Below are positions 44,991-56,494 of a stretch of 64,000 bases of DNA, one piece after another. This stretch comes from Diadophis punctatus similis. Its lineage: Eukaryota; Chordata; Lepidosauria; Squamata; Dipsadidae. Below the pieces are notes generated by a model, which saw nothing but the letters and a program-made list of their open reading frames with translations, was not told the DNA's origin and made no database searches. Each line of letters begins with the position of its first letter. Within the stretch, counting starts at the first letter, position 1. Location: positions 11,713,419 to 11,777,418 of the forward strand of contig JALIGW010000010.1 of assembly GCA_023053685.1 (NCBI GenBank), given 5' to 3'. The translations under genes were made by a program, and so were the position numbers.

Positions 44991-47900
44991 TTCAAGTTTT
45001 GAGCCTGTGTAAATTTAACATTTGTGACCCATATCTTTTCCCATGTATCCATCATTATAGGTTCTCCAAAGTTTTGAGCCCATTTTATCATACAGTCTTT
45101 AACCAATTCTGATTCTGAATCCAATTCCAATAAAATATTATACAATCTTTTTATATGCATTGGACCATTATCTTTAATTTGTACAATCAAATTGTCTTCA
45201 TTTTGCAAAATACCAATTTTTCTATCATCTCTCCATCTGGCCTGTATTTGTCTGTATTGAAACCATGTCCTAACTATTCCTTCCTCTTTTAATTTCTCAA
45301 ACGATTTTAGTTGAGATAATGTTCCATCTTCAAGAAGAAGTTCTTTATATGTAATCTTATCTGGGTTTTGTTCCAAATTTATATTTTCTATCGCGTGTCT
45401 GGGTACTGTCCACCAAAGTATTTTATCATTTAACTTGCATTGGTACTTTTTCCAGACACGCAATAAAGCATTTCTTAATATATGACTCTTAAAAGCTTTG
45501 TCTACCTTTTTATCATATACTAAATAGGCATGCCACCCATAAAGCAAACCATATCCCTCAATATTTAATACACTCTCTTCCGTTAAATTAATCCAATCTG
45601 TAATTGCTGAGAGAACTGCTGCTTCATAATAGAGTTTTAAGTTAGGCATTTTTAAGCCCCCTCTTTCACGTGTATACTGCATTATCTTCTGATTTACCCG
45701 CGGCTTCTTCCCTGCCCAAATAAATTTATTTATACCCTTTTGCCACTCCTTTAAAATTCCATCTTTTTTAAGTATTGGTATCATTTGAAAGAGGAATAGA
45801 AACCTTGGTAGAACATTCATTTTGACAGCAGCTATCCTTCCCAGCAGTGACAATTGCAATTTTTCCCAATTTTCCATATCTTTCTGTATTTTTAACCATA
45901 ATGGTTCATAATTATGTTGGTATAGTTTTGTATTTGTGGACATAATATAAACCCCTAAGTATTTGATCTTTTGAACTACTTCAAAACCTGTTGCCTTTTC
46001 TATTTCTTCTTTTTGGCTTCTTGTCACATTTTTAACTATTATTTTTGTTTTGGCTATATTTATCTTAAAACCAGATACTTGTCCATATAGATTAATTGTA
46101 TCCATCAAGATTCTAATAGATTGTAACGATTGGGTCAGAGTAACAACCAGGTCGTCCGCAAAGGCTCGTAACTTGTATTCTTCCTGTCTAATCTTAATCC
46201 CCTTTATTGTGTCAAGTTCTCTTATTTTGCTAAGTAGTATTTCCAAACTCAAGATAAACAACAAAGGAGATAAAGGACATCCTTGTCTTGTTCCTTTTTC
46301 TATATTGAAATTATCTGTTAACCCACCATTAATTATTATTTGCGCTGTTTGTTTTTGATATATTCCCTGAATAGATTGTACAAAATAATCTCCAAGTTGT
46401 AATTTTTCTATTAGCTTTAATAAAAATCGCCAGTTCAATCTATCGAAGGCTTTCTCAGCATCCAAAAATATCAGTGTTGCAGGGACCTGGTTGTTCTTTC
46501 CCAAATACTCTAATAAGTTAACAACTTGTCTAACATTAATTTTCATTTGTCTACCTGTTAAAAACCCAGTTTGATCATGATGTATTATCTGTTGTAAGAC
46601 TATCATTAATCTATTTGCTAAGATTTTTGCAAAAATTTTGTAATCTAAGTTTAAAAGTGAGATCGGCCTGTAGTTTTTTGGATCTGTAAGATCTTGACCC
46701 TCTTTTGGGATCAGAGAGATAAAAGCAGTTTTCCAAGATGGAGGTACAGTACCTCCCTTTTGAATATTGTTAAACAGTTCTTTAAGTGGTTCCACCATTT
46801 CCTCCTGCAATTTTTTATAATAAACAGCAGTTAATCCATCTGTCCCCAGGGCCTTGCCCACTTTTAATTGTTTAATTGCATATACAATCTCTTCTGAGGT
46901 TATCAATTGATTTAAAGTATCCCTCTGAATCTCAGTAGTTATATGAATATTTTGTTGCTGTAAATACCTATCTATCTCTTCTTCCCTAACTTTATCCCCA
47001 CTATATAATCCTGAATAAAAATCTAAAAATGATTTTTTAATAAATTCTTGTTCATAAGCTTCTTTACCCTTATATCTGATTTTTTCAATAGTTCTTGATT
47101 TTTGCTTCTTTCTTAACATGTATGCCAGCCACCTCCCCGGTTTGTTTGCATTACTAAAAATATTAAATTTTGCATACTGTAAATTGGTTTCCACTTGGTC
47201 TGCCATTAACATATTGAACCGACCCCTTAATAAATTAATTACCTCTTTAATTTTCTTATCCGTTGGATTAGAGATTAAGGCCCTTTCCTGTCTTTTAATC
47301 TCTTCTTCCAATTCTTTCCTCTTTTCATCTTTTTTTCTTCTAAATTTATTGTTCAAATATATCAAAATACCTCTCATATAAGCTTTACTAGCATCCCAAA
47401 CCATTTCCAAGGGTGTGCCCTTCTGCATATTATTAACAAAAAATTCTTTCATTAATTTTTTACATTCCCTCACATTATCCTCATATCTGAATAAATTGTC
47501 ATTTAACCTCCGTGACCTTCTGGGTCCATTGCTGTCTTGCAGTTCCAACCAGACCGGACTATGATCCGTTAGTACTCTTGAACATATCTTCGTCTTCTTT
47601 ACTCTAGAAAAAAGATTATTAGTAATCAAAATAAAATCAATCCTTGAAAAAGATTGGTGTCTATCGGAGAAGAAAGTAAAATCATTTTCTTCTATATTTC
47701 TTTCACGCCAAATGTCCCTCAGCTCCCAATCTTCCATCATCTCAAAGAAGGACTTTGGCAATTTGGCTCTTGAAAAAATATTTTGGCTTGGACCCTTCTT
47801 GTCCTTTTTAACGTCTGGTACACCATTCCAATCTCCCAGAAGGATACAGCTATTATAATCCCATTGTATTAACTTTGCATGTAAAAAATCATAAAATTTC

Positions 47901-48244
47901 TCTTGTTGTTGGTTCGGGGCATATACGCCAATCACCAGTATTCTTTCTCCTTTAATTAAAAGTTCTATAGCTAAAAATCTTCCTTGATCATCTGCTTCAA
48001 TCAATTTGGCAATCAGATTTTTTTTGACATATATTACAATACCATTTTTCTTTTCTGATGCCGATGAGGCAAAGTGTAATCCTAATTTTGAATTTATCAA
48101 ATATTTTTGGTCTTGTTTTCTAATATGTGTTTCTTGAAGGCAGACCACATCATTGTTAAATTGTTTAAGGTAGTGAAATATTTTTCTTCTTTTCTGTGGC
48201 GAATTTAATCCATTAACATTCCAGGTTAGAAATCTACTTCCCAT
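44957..48244 (-). CDS. L1-C ORF2p: AP endonuclease and reverse transcriptase (1095 codons)
   Basis: This frame encodes the enzyme of L1 retrotransposition. The endonuclease (about residues 1-235) has [44 protein letters not shown] near residue 137, SRIDFILI and LTDHSPVWL near 228. RT (about 440-760) has [60 protein letters not shown] and the catalytic FADDLV near 695. The start ATG at 48244-48242 lies inside the end of ORF1, an 11-bp overlap. The frame lacks only the last 100 or so residues (zinc knuckle), lost to one frameshift, so RT and endonuclease sites are intact. Activity is uncertain because the C-terminus matters in mammalian L1. Confidence 0.94.
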   Translation of the reverse strand: MGSRFLTWNVNGLNSPQKRRKIFHYLKQFNNDVVCLQETHIRKQDQKYLINSKLGLHFASSASEKKNGIVIYVKKNLIAKLIEADDQGRFLAIELLIKGERILVIGVYAPNQQQEKFYDFLHAKLIQWDYNSCILLGDWNGVPDVKKDKKGPSQNIFSRAKLPKSFFEMMEDWELRDIWRERNIEENDFTFFSDRHQSFSRIDFILITNNLFSRVKKTKICSRVLTDHSPVWLELQDSNGPRRSRRLNDNLFRYEDNVRECKKLMKEFFVNNMQKGTPLEMVWDASKAYMRGILIYLNNKFRRKKDEKRKELEEEIKRQERALISNPTDKKIKEVINLLRGRFNMLMADQVETNLQYAKFNIFSNANKPGRWLAYMLRKKQKSRTIEKIRYKGKEAYEQEFIKKSFLDFYSGLYSGDKVREEEIDRYLQQQNIHITTEIQRDTLNQLITSEEIVYAIKQLKVGKALGTDGLTAVYYKKLQEEMVEPLKELFNNIQKGGTVPPSWKTAFISLIPKEGQDLTDPKNYRPISLLNLDYKIFAKILANRLMIVLQQIIHHDQTGFLTGRQMKINVRQVVNLLEYLGKNNQVPATLIFLDAEKAFDRLNWRFLLKLIEKLQLGDYFVQSIQGIYQKQTAQIIINGGLTDNFNIEKGTRQGCPLSPLLFILSLEILLSKIRELDTIKGIKIRQEEYKLRAFADDLVVTLTQSLQSIRILMDTINLYGQVSGFKINIAKTKIIVKNVTRSQKEEIEKATGFEVVQKIKYLGVYIMSTNTKLYQHNYEPLWLKIQKDMENWEKLQLSLLGRIAAVKMNVLPRFLFLFQMIPILKKDGILKEWQKGINKFIWAGKKPRVNQKIMQYTRERGGLKMPNLKLYYEAAVLSAITDWINLTEESVLNIEGYGLLYGWHAYLVYDKKVDKAFKSHILRNALLRVWKKYQCKLNDKILWWTVPRHAIENINLEQNPDKITYKELLLEDGTLSQLKSFEKLKEEGIVRTWFQYRQIQARWRDDRKIGILQNEDNLIVQIKDNGPMHIKRLYNILLELDSESELVKDCMIKWAQNFGEPIMMDTWEKIWVTNVKFTQAQNLKTFIKCFIDGT

Positions 48245-49463
48245 CTGCGGGCTTCTGAAGCTTCTGGAACATTGACTGATGATCTAGGAACTGCCGTTCC
48301 TTTCGTCTTGCTCCTCCCACTGCTTCAGATTTAGTAGTTTCTTTGACTTTAAGCTGGGATTGCTGTTGTGCCATTTCCTGCATACGTTTAGTTGCCGCTC
48401 TTGTCTGTCTCTGTTCTTTTATCTGTTGTTCTCCAAATAAATCCAAGCTTTGGTCCGGATGAGTTATAACAATATCGCCTTGTCCAGATGAGGCCTCTAT
48501 TTGCTGAACTTCTCGTTGTCTTGCTCTATCATTCTCTTTTCTCCCTCCTTCTGGTGATCTCGGTGTCCCAGCCTTTAAAATATATGTATAGAAATCTCTT
48601 GCTTTTTGAACCGTGTTGAGTCGATGTCTTTCTCCAGCATAAATCAAGGAGATGCCAGTTGGTACCTCCCATCTAAATGGTAATTGTTGTCTTTTAAGCT
48701 CCTCCACAAGAAAGAAAAAATCTCTTCTAGCCCTCCGCATTCTTGGGGGGATCTCTTTCAGTGTAATCAATTCTTGTCCTCCCACTTTTAGCTTGTTTTG
48801 GTACGTTGCTTGGAGAATGTCATTACGCATTGCTCTATTATTGAAATATATTACAATATCTCTTGGAAGGTTTCTCAATCTAGCCACTCGAGAGTTGACC
48901 CTGTATACCTTGTCGATTTGCCACATCAGCCCTTTCTTGGTAATATCCATCACTTGGGCAAAAGCTTCTCCCAGCAAGTCTTTCAGATCCTCACTTTTCT
49001 CCTCCTTTAGTCCACGAATTCTAATCGCAAACTCCATGTTCCTGTAATGAATCATTGTAATCTCATCTGTGGTTTTCTCTTCAACCTCATCTATTCTCTC
49101 TCTTAAGGTTGCTGTAATATCTCTGATTTGTTGAACTTGCTCATCCAAATATTCCACATTATTTGCCAGTCCTTTAAGTGCCTCCAAAATGTCAGCTCTA
49201 ATTTCATTGTTACAGATTTCAATTTTATCAGAAACAACTTGTATCTTGTCATTTATCATCTCCTTAATTGTCTCATTAGATTCATCAATTTTTTTGTTAA
49301 AATTAGTAGACATTTGGACCTGCATAGCTTTAAGGCTTTCTTGCAACATCGCCAGAGTTAATGGCTGAGGCTGAGGTGCTGTAAGAGTTTGCAGTTTGGT
49401 AGTAGGAGTGGGAGAGCTCTCCGCACTTTTGGAGGAAATCGTCTTCCCAGGTTTAGAAGCCAT
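48234..49463 (-). CDS. L1-C ORF1p, RNA-binding coiled-coil protein (409 codons, intact)
   Basis: ORF1p coats L1 RNA as a trimer. The ATG at 49463 opens [13 protein letters not shown], a Ser/Thr/Pro-rich head. A coiled coil spans about residues 40-140 ([20 protein letters not shown]). The RRM follows ([19 protein letters not shown], about 145-240), then the CTD ([40 protein letters not shown]), then an unusually long basic, Gln/Lys-rich tail (about 305-409). It is longer than mammalian ORF1p (about 340 residues), mainly through that tail. The frame has no stop. It overlaps ORF2 by 11 bp. Confidence 0.94.
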   Translation of the reverse strand: MASKPGKTISSKSAESSPTPTTKLQTLTAPQPQPLTLAMLQESLKAMQVQMSTNFNKKIDESNETIKEMINDKIQVVSDKIEICNNEIRADILEALKGLANNVEYLDEQVQQIRDITATLRERIDEVEEKTTDEITMIHYRNMEFAIRIRGLKEEKSEDLKDLLGEAFAQVMDITKKGLMWQIDKVYRVNSRVARLRNLPRDIVIYFNNRAMRNDILQATYQNKLKVGGQELITLKEIPPRMRRARRDFFFLVEELKRQQLPFRWEVPTGISLIYAGERHRLNTVQKARDFYTYILKAGTPRSPEGGRKENDRARQREVQQIEASSGQGDIVITHPDQSLDLFGEQQIKEQRQTRAATKRMQEMAQQQSQLKVKETTKSEAVGGARRKERQFLDHQSMFQKLQKPADGK

Positions 49464-50079
49464 CAGAATTAAAGTAAATCTTTAGTCAAATATTCCAAAT
49501 TATTTAATCTAGTACCAAAAAGAAGAGAAGTCTCGAATATACATGCAAATTCAGATCAAATCCAGCAGCTCTCTTGCGGAAGCCTGTCAGCAAAACAAAA
49601 ACTTTTCTCTTTGTTCTCACTTTTGCTTTCTTTCCCTTTCAAGCTTTCAACGCCATTTTAGAGCCAACTTGCTACTTTATAGCTTAACAAAAGAAAGTCA
49701 TTAAGAGTTAAGTAGAGGCTACTTGCCCAATTTTGCCTCCTGGTTTTTCCTGCTGCTGCAGATAATCTTCAATTAGAATCAATTTATTAGAGCAGTGCTG
49801 GTCGCGATCTTCTTGCTCCGCAAAACAGCGGAGATATCCAAGGTCCAGAGCAGCAGCTGGTTCCCAGGGAGCTCTCCCCTTTCGCCCCCCAGGACTTTCC
49901 CTAGGGGACTTGGGGGGCTCTACCTGTACCTGCGCGCTCTTCACCCTTCCCTTTGCCCGGGAAGGGGCTTTTCAGCCGCCAGTCAGCTGTTTTTAAGCTT
50001 TCTGGCGGCTTTTACGGTGCCGAGGATTGGCGCTTCAAAGAGAAGCATCCACGTTGAACGCAGAGCCAACAGGAAGTCC
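49464..50079 (-). promoter_or_regulatory. L1-C 5'UTR and internal promoter region
   Basis: About 616 bp precede ORF1. The outer part (49790-50079) is GC- and CpG-richer than the surrounding AT-rich DNA, and the inner part is AT-rich. L1 elements are transcribed from an internal promoter in the 5'UTR, so this is the likely promoter; the function is inferred from position. ORFs at 49795-50091 and 49944-49708 are shadows. Confidence 0.7.
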
Positions 50080-50094
50080 AGTATATCGTAATTT

Positions 50095-51056
50095 GAGAGA
50101 AGGAGATAGGAAAGGAAAAGTTAATTATTTAATCATTTACACTTAAATATTCTGCTTAATATATTTTAATTAAGAGACTACTAAGACTACTATAAACTAA
50201 TCTACTCAGTATATATATCACAAATAATTTCAATAATAGTTTTAGTTTACTAGTATATCAAATTATTAATAGCTTAGTCTCTTCAATGATAGATATTTCA
50301 ATTCATCCATTTAAATTAAAGTATTATCAGCACATATATAGTCTTACTTCTCATAAAATACAATAGCAATCAATTATCTAAATATCAAAATACTACTAAT
50401 TACAACTTAATATAAATAGGACTGTAAATATATAGTTTAGAATTCTTGATTTTTAATTTCAGAATGTTTTCCCATTTAATCAATATAGTAGGCTCTATAT
50501 TTCTTACAAATATCTTTTAAAGGAGGTCATCTCTCTTCTGCTTCAATTTCACTGTCCATTCAAAATGTCTATGTTCCCAAAAAAGCTTTGTCACCATCTC
50601 TATTTTTTTCTCCTTTCCCTTAGTTCAAAATCCTAGACCAATGTCTTTAAATTCCAAGATGTTTCAAGAGTGTTTGATATAAATGTAATGAAAGATTTCT
50701 TTCCCTTCTGCCGTCAGCTATTTCTTTGACAGTTCTTTCAACTCCAACACGTCCTCTTTAAACAATCCATAGCCGATTTTACTCGCCTTTCGCTCAGTTC
50801 CAGTAAGGCGCCGCTTGATCCTTTTTGGAGACTCACTTCTCCTTCGGTAATGCCAATAGTTCGTATTTCAATAGGAGTTCTCTCCAGGAATAATTGTAAT
50901 CCACTTTAATTCAGATAGTTCATATAGTTTTGTCAATATATTGCTGTTTCTCTTTTTTCCTTCCTCACTGTATGTTTAGGCCGCCATACCTCTGGACCAG
51001 CAAAAACTGTTGGTCTCTTTTCCATCCAGCAACAGGGTTTCCATCTGCTTTGGTGG
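50095..51056 (-). other. L1-B 5'UTR, outer part
   Basis: AT-rich sequence with TATAT-rich stretches, followed to the right by a GC-richer end (about 50740-51056). It lies between the L1-C right TSD and the right L1-B TSD, so it is the 5' end of L1-B. No ORF of substance is present. Confidence 0.75.
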
Positions 51057-53149
51057 GGGATTTGCAAATTTTTACCACCAGTTTATCCCAGCTTTTGCAA
51101 AAATTGCCCTTCCCATCACGAACCTATTAAAAACAAAAGGAGGGGGCAAACCAAAACCAAGGCTAAACAAGACAATGGAATGCCAAGTGGCATTCGAAAA
51201 ACTCAAACAGCTGTTCTCAGCCGAGCCAATTCTAAAACACCCCGACCCAGAGAAACGTTTGTCATTCAAGCGGACACCAGCAACATAGCGGTTGGAGCTG
51301 TCCTACTCCAAAAGAACAATTGCAACCAGCTACAGCCATGTGCATACACATCCAAAAAGCTAACAGAGATTGAACAAATGTGGGCTATCTGGGAAAAGGA
51401 GGCATTTGCCATACACTGGGTGCTCCTCACCTGGAGGCATTTCCTAGAGGGGAATAAAATCCCATTTGAAGTATGGGCTGATCACAAAAATCTGGAAGCC
51501 CTTAAAACCCTACGAAAATTTTCTCCCAACCAAGTACACTAGGGAACAATATTTTAAATGCTTCGACTTTACACTCAAATACTTCCCAGGAAAAAAAAAC
51601 TTTTTGGCTGACACTCTATCTAGAAAACCCCAATACAACAGCACGAAAACTGAAATCGTTAAACCGCTACTGCAAACACCCTAGCTAGCTGCGAAAGCAA
51701 TCACCTGGGCACAGGTGAAACGTGACCTGCCCACCGACAATGCAACAGTCCAGGGATTTAAGGAAGCCCTACTTAAGGATGACTTGTTCCAAACATACAA
51801 AAACAACTGCTTGCTTAAAGACGATTTAGCTTGGGTAGGAGACAAACTTTATGTTCCTGCAAGCCAGAGACTGGAACTCATGAAGCGATGCCATGACTCC
51901 AGATTAGTCAGACATTTTGGGTTTGTGAAGACCCTACATTTCATCAAAAGACAATTCTGGTGGCCATCCCTTAAAAAGGACATTGAAAACTATGTGACCA
52001 GTTGCCCTGTTTGTGCTGCAGCTAAAAGACGCGAAGGAAAAGCCCCAGGACTTTTACAAACTGTAGCGGAACCTTCAGCACCCTGGAGAGAGATCTCCAT
52101 GGATTTTATTGTAGAATTGCCAGAAAGCGCAGGGAATACCGTTATTTGGGTTGTAACGGACCTTTTTTCCAAACAGGTCCATTTCATACCTTGCCAAAAG
52201 ATCCCAACAGCTAAAGCATTAGCAAAAATGTTTTTAGTTCACATTTATCGCCTGCATGGAGCTCCCCATAGGATCATTTCTGATTGAGGTGTCCAATTCA
52301 CTTCAAAATTTTGGCAGGCTTTTTAAAACCTTTTAGGCACCGCCCAGGGCTTAAGCTCCTCCCACCACCTCCAGATGAAGGGGTGGGTTTGAATGTATGA
52401 ACGGCATTCTGGAACAATATTTAAGATGTTTTATAAACTACCAGCAAGACAATTGGACTGACCTATTGCCATTTGCAGAAGTGGACTACAATAACTCTGT
52501 ACACAGCAGTACAGGTTTCACTCCATTCCAAGTTGCCTCAGGGCAAGAATTCACTCCCATGCCAGAACTACCCACACAAGAACCTGACATCCCCTCCCTT
52601 AAGGAGTGGATACAAACTTTACAAACCACATGACCAGTAGTAAGACTAGCCCTGCAAGAAGCTAGAGCAGCCTTTAAAATTCAGGCAGACAAAAAGCGAA
52701 CTGAACCCAAACCATTCAAAGTGGGGGACCATGTATACTTATCCACAAAATTCCTACAATCATTGCAACCCTCAAAAAAGCTAGGACCAAAGTTCATTGG
52801 ACCATTTCCCATCACCAGAATCATAAACCCTGTTACAGTAGAATTGCTCCTCCCAAAAACACTCAGACAGGTGCACCCAGTATTCCATTGCAACTTACTC
52901 AAACCAGAAATTACATCCAACTTCAGACCTCCTTTACCCACACCTCCAGTCACCCTTATGGTGGAAGGAGAGCACCATTTTGAAATTAAGGAAATCCTTG
53001 ACTCACGTACTCATCATGGTTCCACACAATACTTAGTAGCCTGGAAACACCTGCCCCCTTCTCAGAATGAATGGGTAGCCAAGAAACACATTAAAGCCCC
53101 TACACTATTAAGGAAATTCCACCTGCAATACCCTAACAAACCATTCTAA
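51057..53149 (+). pseudogene. Gypsy-B RT end, RNase H, integrase and chromodomain
   Basis: Resumes Gypsy-B after L1-B. 51057-51288 is the RT connection (FANFYHQFIPAFAKIAL). 51180-51542 is RNase H (FVIQADTSNIAVGAVLLQ). 51715-52287 is integrase with its HHCC zinc domain (CHDSRLVRHFGFVK, SCPVCAAAKRR) and EISMDFIVELPES, ending in a stop directly after IISD. 52397-52633 holds ILEQYLRCFINYQQDNW. 52721-53149 holds the C-terminus and chromodomain (FEIKEILDSRTHHGSTQYLV, WKHLPPSQNEWV). The catalytic Glu region at 52370-52400 is deleted or scrambled. At least seven breaks occur. Confidence 0.9.
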
Positions 53150-53445
53150 ATCCTAATGTGTTATATGTTTTGTGTCCTTCCAGGTGAATTATCCATTTTT
53201 CTTTCCATTGTGTCATCCATTGTGTCTTTCCAGGTGGATTATCCATTTTCCGTGTATCTGCCATTCTTCAAGGGAAGGGGTTGGTTGGTTCCTGGTAGCT
53301 TTTACTTCTTATTATCCTTTCTATGTATCCCATATCCTGCATTGCATTCTTGTATAAACTTTAACCTGATTTATAACCATTGCCTGGCGCCTTAGCCGCT
53401 TGATAATTTCTCACCTCTTGGGGAATGCAAGGGGAGGGTGGGTCA

Positions 53446-53729
53446 TGTGGGCTGCATCACCAGAAGATGGCCCTGAGAAAGTTCTCTTATCTCTTTCTCA
53501 GAGTGGCCGGTACAATAACATCTTCACATCTGTGGATTGGCTGAATACACATCGGACTGTTGGGAGGGGTCTCTAATTTCCTTTATTCTAACTGTACACC
53601 CTGAGGGACCTCAGAGCCTGCTTTGATTTTGCCCTGTTATCACCCCTTTTCAATAAAAGGTTCCTTTTGAAATGCCAAGTTTCAAGAGTCTTTACTTTCT
53701 TGAATAAGGGGGAGAGGCCAGGCCTTACA
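53446..53729 (+). repeat. 3' LTR of Gypsy-B (284 bp)
   Basis: A purine tract (GCAAGGGGAGGGTGGGTCA) precedes TGTGGGCTGC at 53446, and the LTR ends GGCCTTACA at 53729, the same ending as the Gypsy-A LTR. It holds CAATAAAAGG at 53650. The 296 bp between the chromodomain stop and this LTR are non-coding and include two copies of CCAGGTGRATTATCCATTTT-type sequence. The 5' LTR is missing. Confidence 0.78.
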
Positions 53730-53730
53730 G

Positions 53731-54340
53731 GTATTGGATGTGTGTGGAATAAGCATATTTCTTTATTGGAACCACTCATCAGACAAAGAAGCAGAACAAA
53801 AAAGCTATCTGGTCTTCATACAGTGGATTCAAAGCATCCGTAACCTTGTCTTTATCTGCAAGACACGGGCCAAAGAAAAGAAGTAAAAATATACAGAGAA
53901 AATTGGGATAAGAAAATGAAGAGAAAAACCAAGAAATGATATTATAAAAGTTTTTCTTTTTTATTGTTGTTAAAAGTAATATTTCAAAAGCAGAAAAAAA
54001 ATGAAGGGGCACAAAAATGCATTTATCACGTTTTTCTTAGAACAATTAGCTGAACTCTGCCTTGTTTATCATTATTTTAGGTAGTAATTTATCAAATCAA
54101 AAACACAACATGCAAAATTTGCAATAATTTTTATATTTTGGTCAACTGTAAGTTCAAAAAACAGAGGTGAATATGTGGTATGGAATCATTTCTCAAATGA
54201 AGCCGCTCAGTGAAACAGAATCTTTATAATTGGCATTATATCTTTGGAAAATACAACTGATGTGAAAATGCTAAATTTATATAATGTACTCTGTATGTAT
54301 TCTAACATTTATTAGAATAACTACCATGTTAAAAAGTATT
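53731..54340. other. unassigned AT-rich DNA
   Basis: No gene or recognisable repeat is seen between the Gypsy-B LTR and the L1 scrap. Confidence 0.4.
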
Positions 54341-54346
54341 CTATGT

Positions 54347-54900
54347 CTATCCATTATCTCTTCTCCTTTTTAGAATTTCAACTCTTATTAGCTTTTTGAT
54401 GAATCTGTCCTGCTTCTTGTAAGTCCTTTGGTCATTTTTATTTAGTCTAAATATTTCTGCTGCTACAGCATCTGTCTCTTGCTGTTGGATCTCTAGAGTA
54501 CCCATTCTCAGTTCCCCCATCATTAAAAAAAAATTCTTGTTATTCTCTTTTCTATTTTGAATTCTTAAAAAATATTCTATTTGTTCCGTGTTCAAAATTA
54601 TTGCTGTCTCTTCTATCTTTTTGTCTTCTTGTATCATTTTTGAATTTTCTCCTGTAATTTTTTCTCAACACTTTATGTTTTCTCCTTTATTTTCTGAATT
54701 TTTTGTTCATTTTTATTGTCCTTTGCTGGGGTTTTCCTAATCTCACCGTATCTCATATTAATTCCATTATCTCCTTATGATTCCTTGTTATATCTTCCTT
54801 AATGCATTGAAACATCAACATTATTTTGTATAGTCTGCATTTGTTTTCTCATGCTGAGACATGTTGTGCTGAGATGCTACACTAATCATTGCTCAATATT
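54347..54900 (-). pseudogene. L1 ORF1 fragment (minus strand)
   Basis: 54637-54347 encodes an RRM-like start (ILNTEQIEYFLRIQNRKENN) and a downstream CTD-like segment (ETDAVAAEIFRLNKNDQRT), resembling the FYLRFQN block of the other L1 ORF1s. The bases to about 54900 are T-rich and look like worn coiled-coil coding sequence on the minus strand. It is a short dead remnant. Confidence 0.55.
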
Positions 54901-54998
54901 CCACCAAAATTTCAATATCCCAATTGTCCACAACAACAAACCCACCAGTATTAATAAAATTTACATGGTCCTGGAACTGTTCCTCAAACTGTCCTAAA

Positions 54999-55945
54999 TT
55001 AAGCAGCTGGATGCAACCTGTAAAACAATTTAGAATTATTAACAATTGTTTGACTTGCCCCACTGTCTATTAACCATTTGTCTCTGCTATTGCAATAGCT
55101 AACATTTGCAACAGAAATTTGTCCATCAGTGGATTGTCCTCCTTGCAAATAATTTCTTCTTTGCAAACAGTCCTTCTTTAAATGTGAAGTTTCACCACAA
55201 GCGAAGCAACGCCTCTGTTGCTGGGCTGTAATCTGATATCTTCTGCTGCTTTTTTCTTCTCTGCAGACATCTTGTCTGTTGCTAGGGTCTCTACAGATAG
55301 CCAGTCTGTAGAATTTTCTGCTGCTCTTATCTCTCTGCTCCTTGGGCCCCCACCTCAGGAATTTTTCCTCGTGGTTCTTTCTATAATGTTGTTTGTTCAC
55401 TTCTGCAATCAAACATGCCTTTAAAACTTCCAAATGCAAGTTCTGCTCTAGTTTGCATTCAAACACTGCAGAAACAATGTCCCAGGTTTCATCAAGGTTG
55501 TTTAACATTAACAACACCTTCTGGGACTTATGAAACACCATGCCTCGTTGTTCTAATTCCACAAACAAAGTTTGCATTTGCAATAAATGTCTTTCCGCAG
55601 ATTCACCTGGTTGCAAACAGGCTCTGAATAATTTTCTTGAACTGAACAATATTGCATGCAGACACACTCACATGCACAGCTCTTAATTTCAGCCAGACTT
55701 CATGTGCAATCTTTAAATCAGCTACATTGATAAACTGTTCATCTTCTAAACTTAAGATGATATAAGCCATTGCTTTATCATGTTTCCGATGCTCTGCAGC
55801 TGCTAAAGCTCCCTGTAGTTGATTAATAACCATATCTCACAGCTCCTTAGCCTTCAGGAAACATTCCATCTTTGCAGCCAAAATTATATAGTTCTTCTGC
55901 CCCAAACGAGGCACAGAGCTTTCCTTAAATTCAACAGCAGCCATC
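54999..55945 (-). pseudogene. Ty1/copia gag and protease start (minus strand)
   Basis: The reading starts near 55945 (RLGQKNYIILAAKMECFL), runs through 55833-55603 (HDKAMAYIILSLEDEQFINV, ADLKIAHEVWLKLRAVH), then 55667-54999 (LLQMQTLFVELEQRGMVF, LLMLNNLDETWDIVSAVFE). It ends in a zinc knuckle CFACGETSHLKKDC (CX2CX4HX4C) and DKWLIDSGASQTIVNNSK, the copia protease. Order and motifs match the UBN2-type gag of Ty1/copia. One frameshift near 55640 and a stop near 55835 break it, and the element is cut off in the protease. No integrase or RT is found. Confidence 0.85.
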
Positions 55946-56022
55946 CTGCAATCTCTGCCTTGTTTCTCTTTCTAAACACAGGCACTCTCGTCAGCTTAAA
56001 TTACAATGCAGTCTTCTGTGTG

Positions 56023-56040
56023 CTCTGGGCCCATAACCTA
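56023..56040 (-). promoter_or_regulatory. copia primer-binding site (half-tRNA iMet)
   Basis: On the plus strand GCTCTGGGCCCATAACC mirrors the initiator-Met tRNA anticodon arm (CUGGGCCCAUAACC). The minus strand reads GGTTATGGGCCCAGAGC, the internal half-tRNA primer site known from Drosophila copia. It lies just upstream of the gag reading, where a PBS should be. Confidence 0.75.
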
Positions 56041-56330
56041 TCAGAGTTTGTTGCAGAAGAATAAATTATTTGAGATTATTTCTTCAAGTAAACACAAGCA
56101 AGAGAGTTAGTTTCATTTCAGCAGAGTTCAGACAAGCACAGAGAGGGCTGAGAGAGTACAGAGAGTACAGAGTGCAGAGTGGGCTGAGCCACGCCCAGCC
56201 TTAAGCTTAAGTTTTCAGTTTCGATTCTCTGCAAAGACTCAGAAGTGTTTACCTCCCATTGGCTGACTTAGTTGCTATGCCTATTCATTGGCTGACCTTG
56301 TTAACATGGCTCTCCCAGTTCATGAATATA
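56041..56330 (-). repeat. probable 5' LTR of the copia element (bounds uncertain)
   Basis: Lies directly beyond the PBS on the upstream side of gag. It contains repeated CAGAGAGTACAGAG-type units and two copies of CATTGGCTGAC (about 56259 and 56286). No second LTR is in the window for comparison, so the ends are not fixed. Confidence 0.45.
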
Positions 56331-56494
56331 TTAATAAATTAGGGTGGGAGTCAGCAACCCGTGGCTCTGGAACCGCATGCGGCTCTTTGGGCCCTCTGCT
56401 ATGGCTCCCTGTCCCATCACTGGTTGGCCCCGCCCTTCACCCCTTTTATTTCTTTTTTGGATATTTTTGGAAATCGGCAGTACAGGCCAAGATG

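Larger units (their letters stand above)
44208..50079 (-). mobile_element. full-length L1-clade LINE, copy C
   Basis: A 5872-bp element on the minus strand with 15-bp TSD, a terminal T-run (poly(A) complement) with the AATAAA signal near 44211-44217, a G-rich 3'UTR tract, ORF2, ORF1 and a GC-rich 5'UTR. It is inserted in the 5'UTR of L1-B. Its RT block reads [15 protein letters not shown], unlike L1-A and L1-B, so it is a different subfamily. The intact ORF1, single ORF2 break and perfect TSD mark it as the youngest LINE here. Confidence 0.95.
37258..51056 (-). mobile_element. L1-clade LINE, copy B (minus strand, split twice)
   Basis: The poly(T) (complement of poly(A)) begins at 37258. ORF2 pieces, ORF1 (43999-43404) and a long AT-rich 5'UTR (44000-44192 and 50095-51056) follow. 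It is interrupted by CR1 at 39601-42145 and by L1-C with its TSD at 44193-50079. Without these inserts it would be about 5.35 kb. It sits inside Gypsy-B with a 9-bp TSD and is related to L1-A. The element is inactive through frameshifts and an internal deletion near 42400-42480. Confidence 0.9.
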
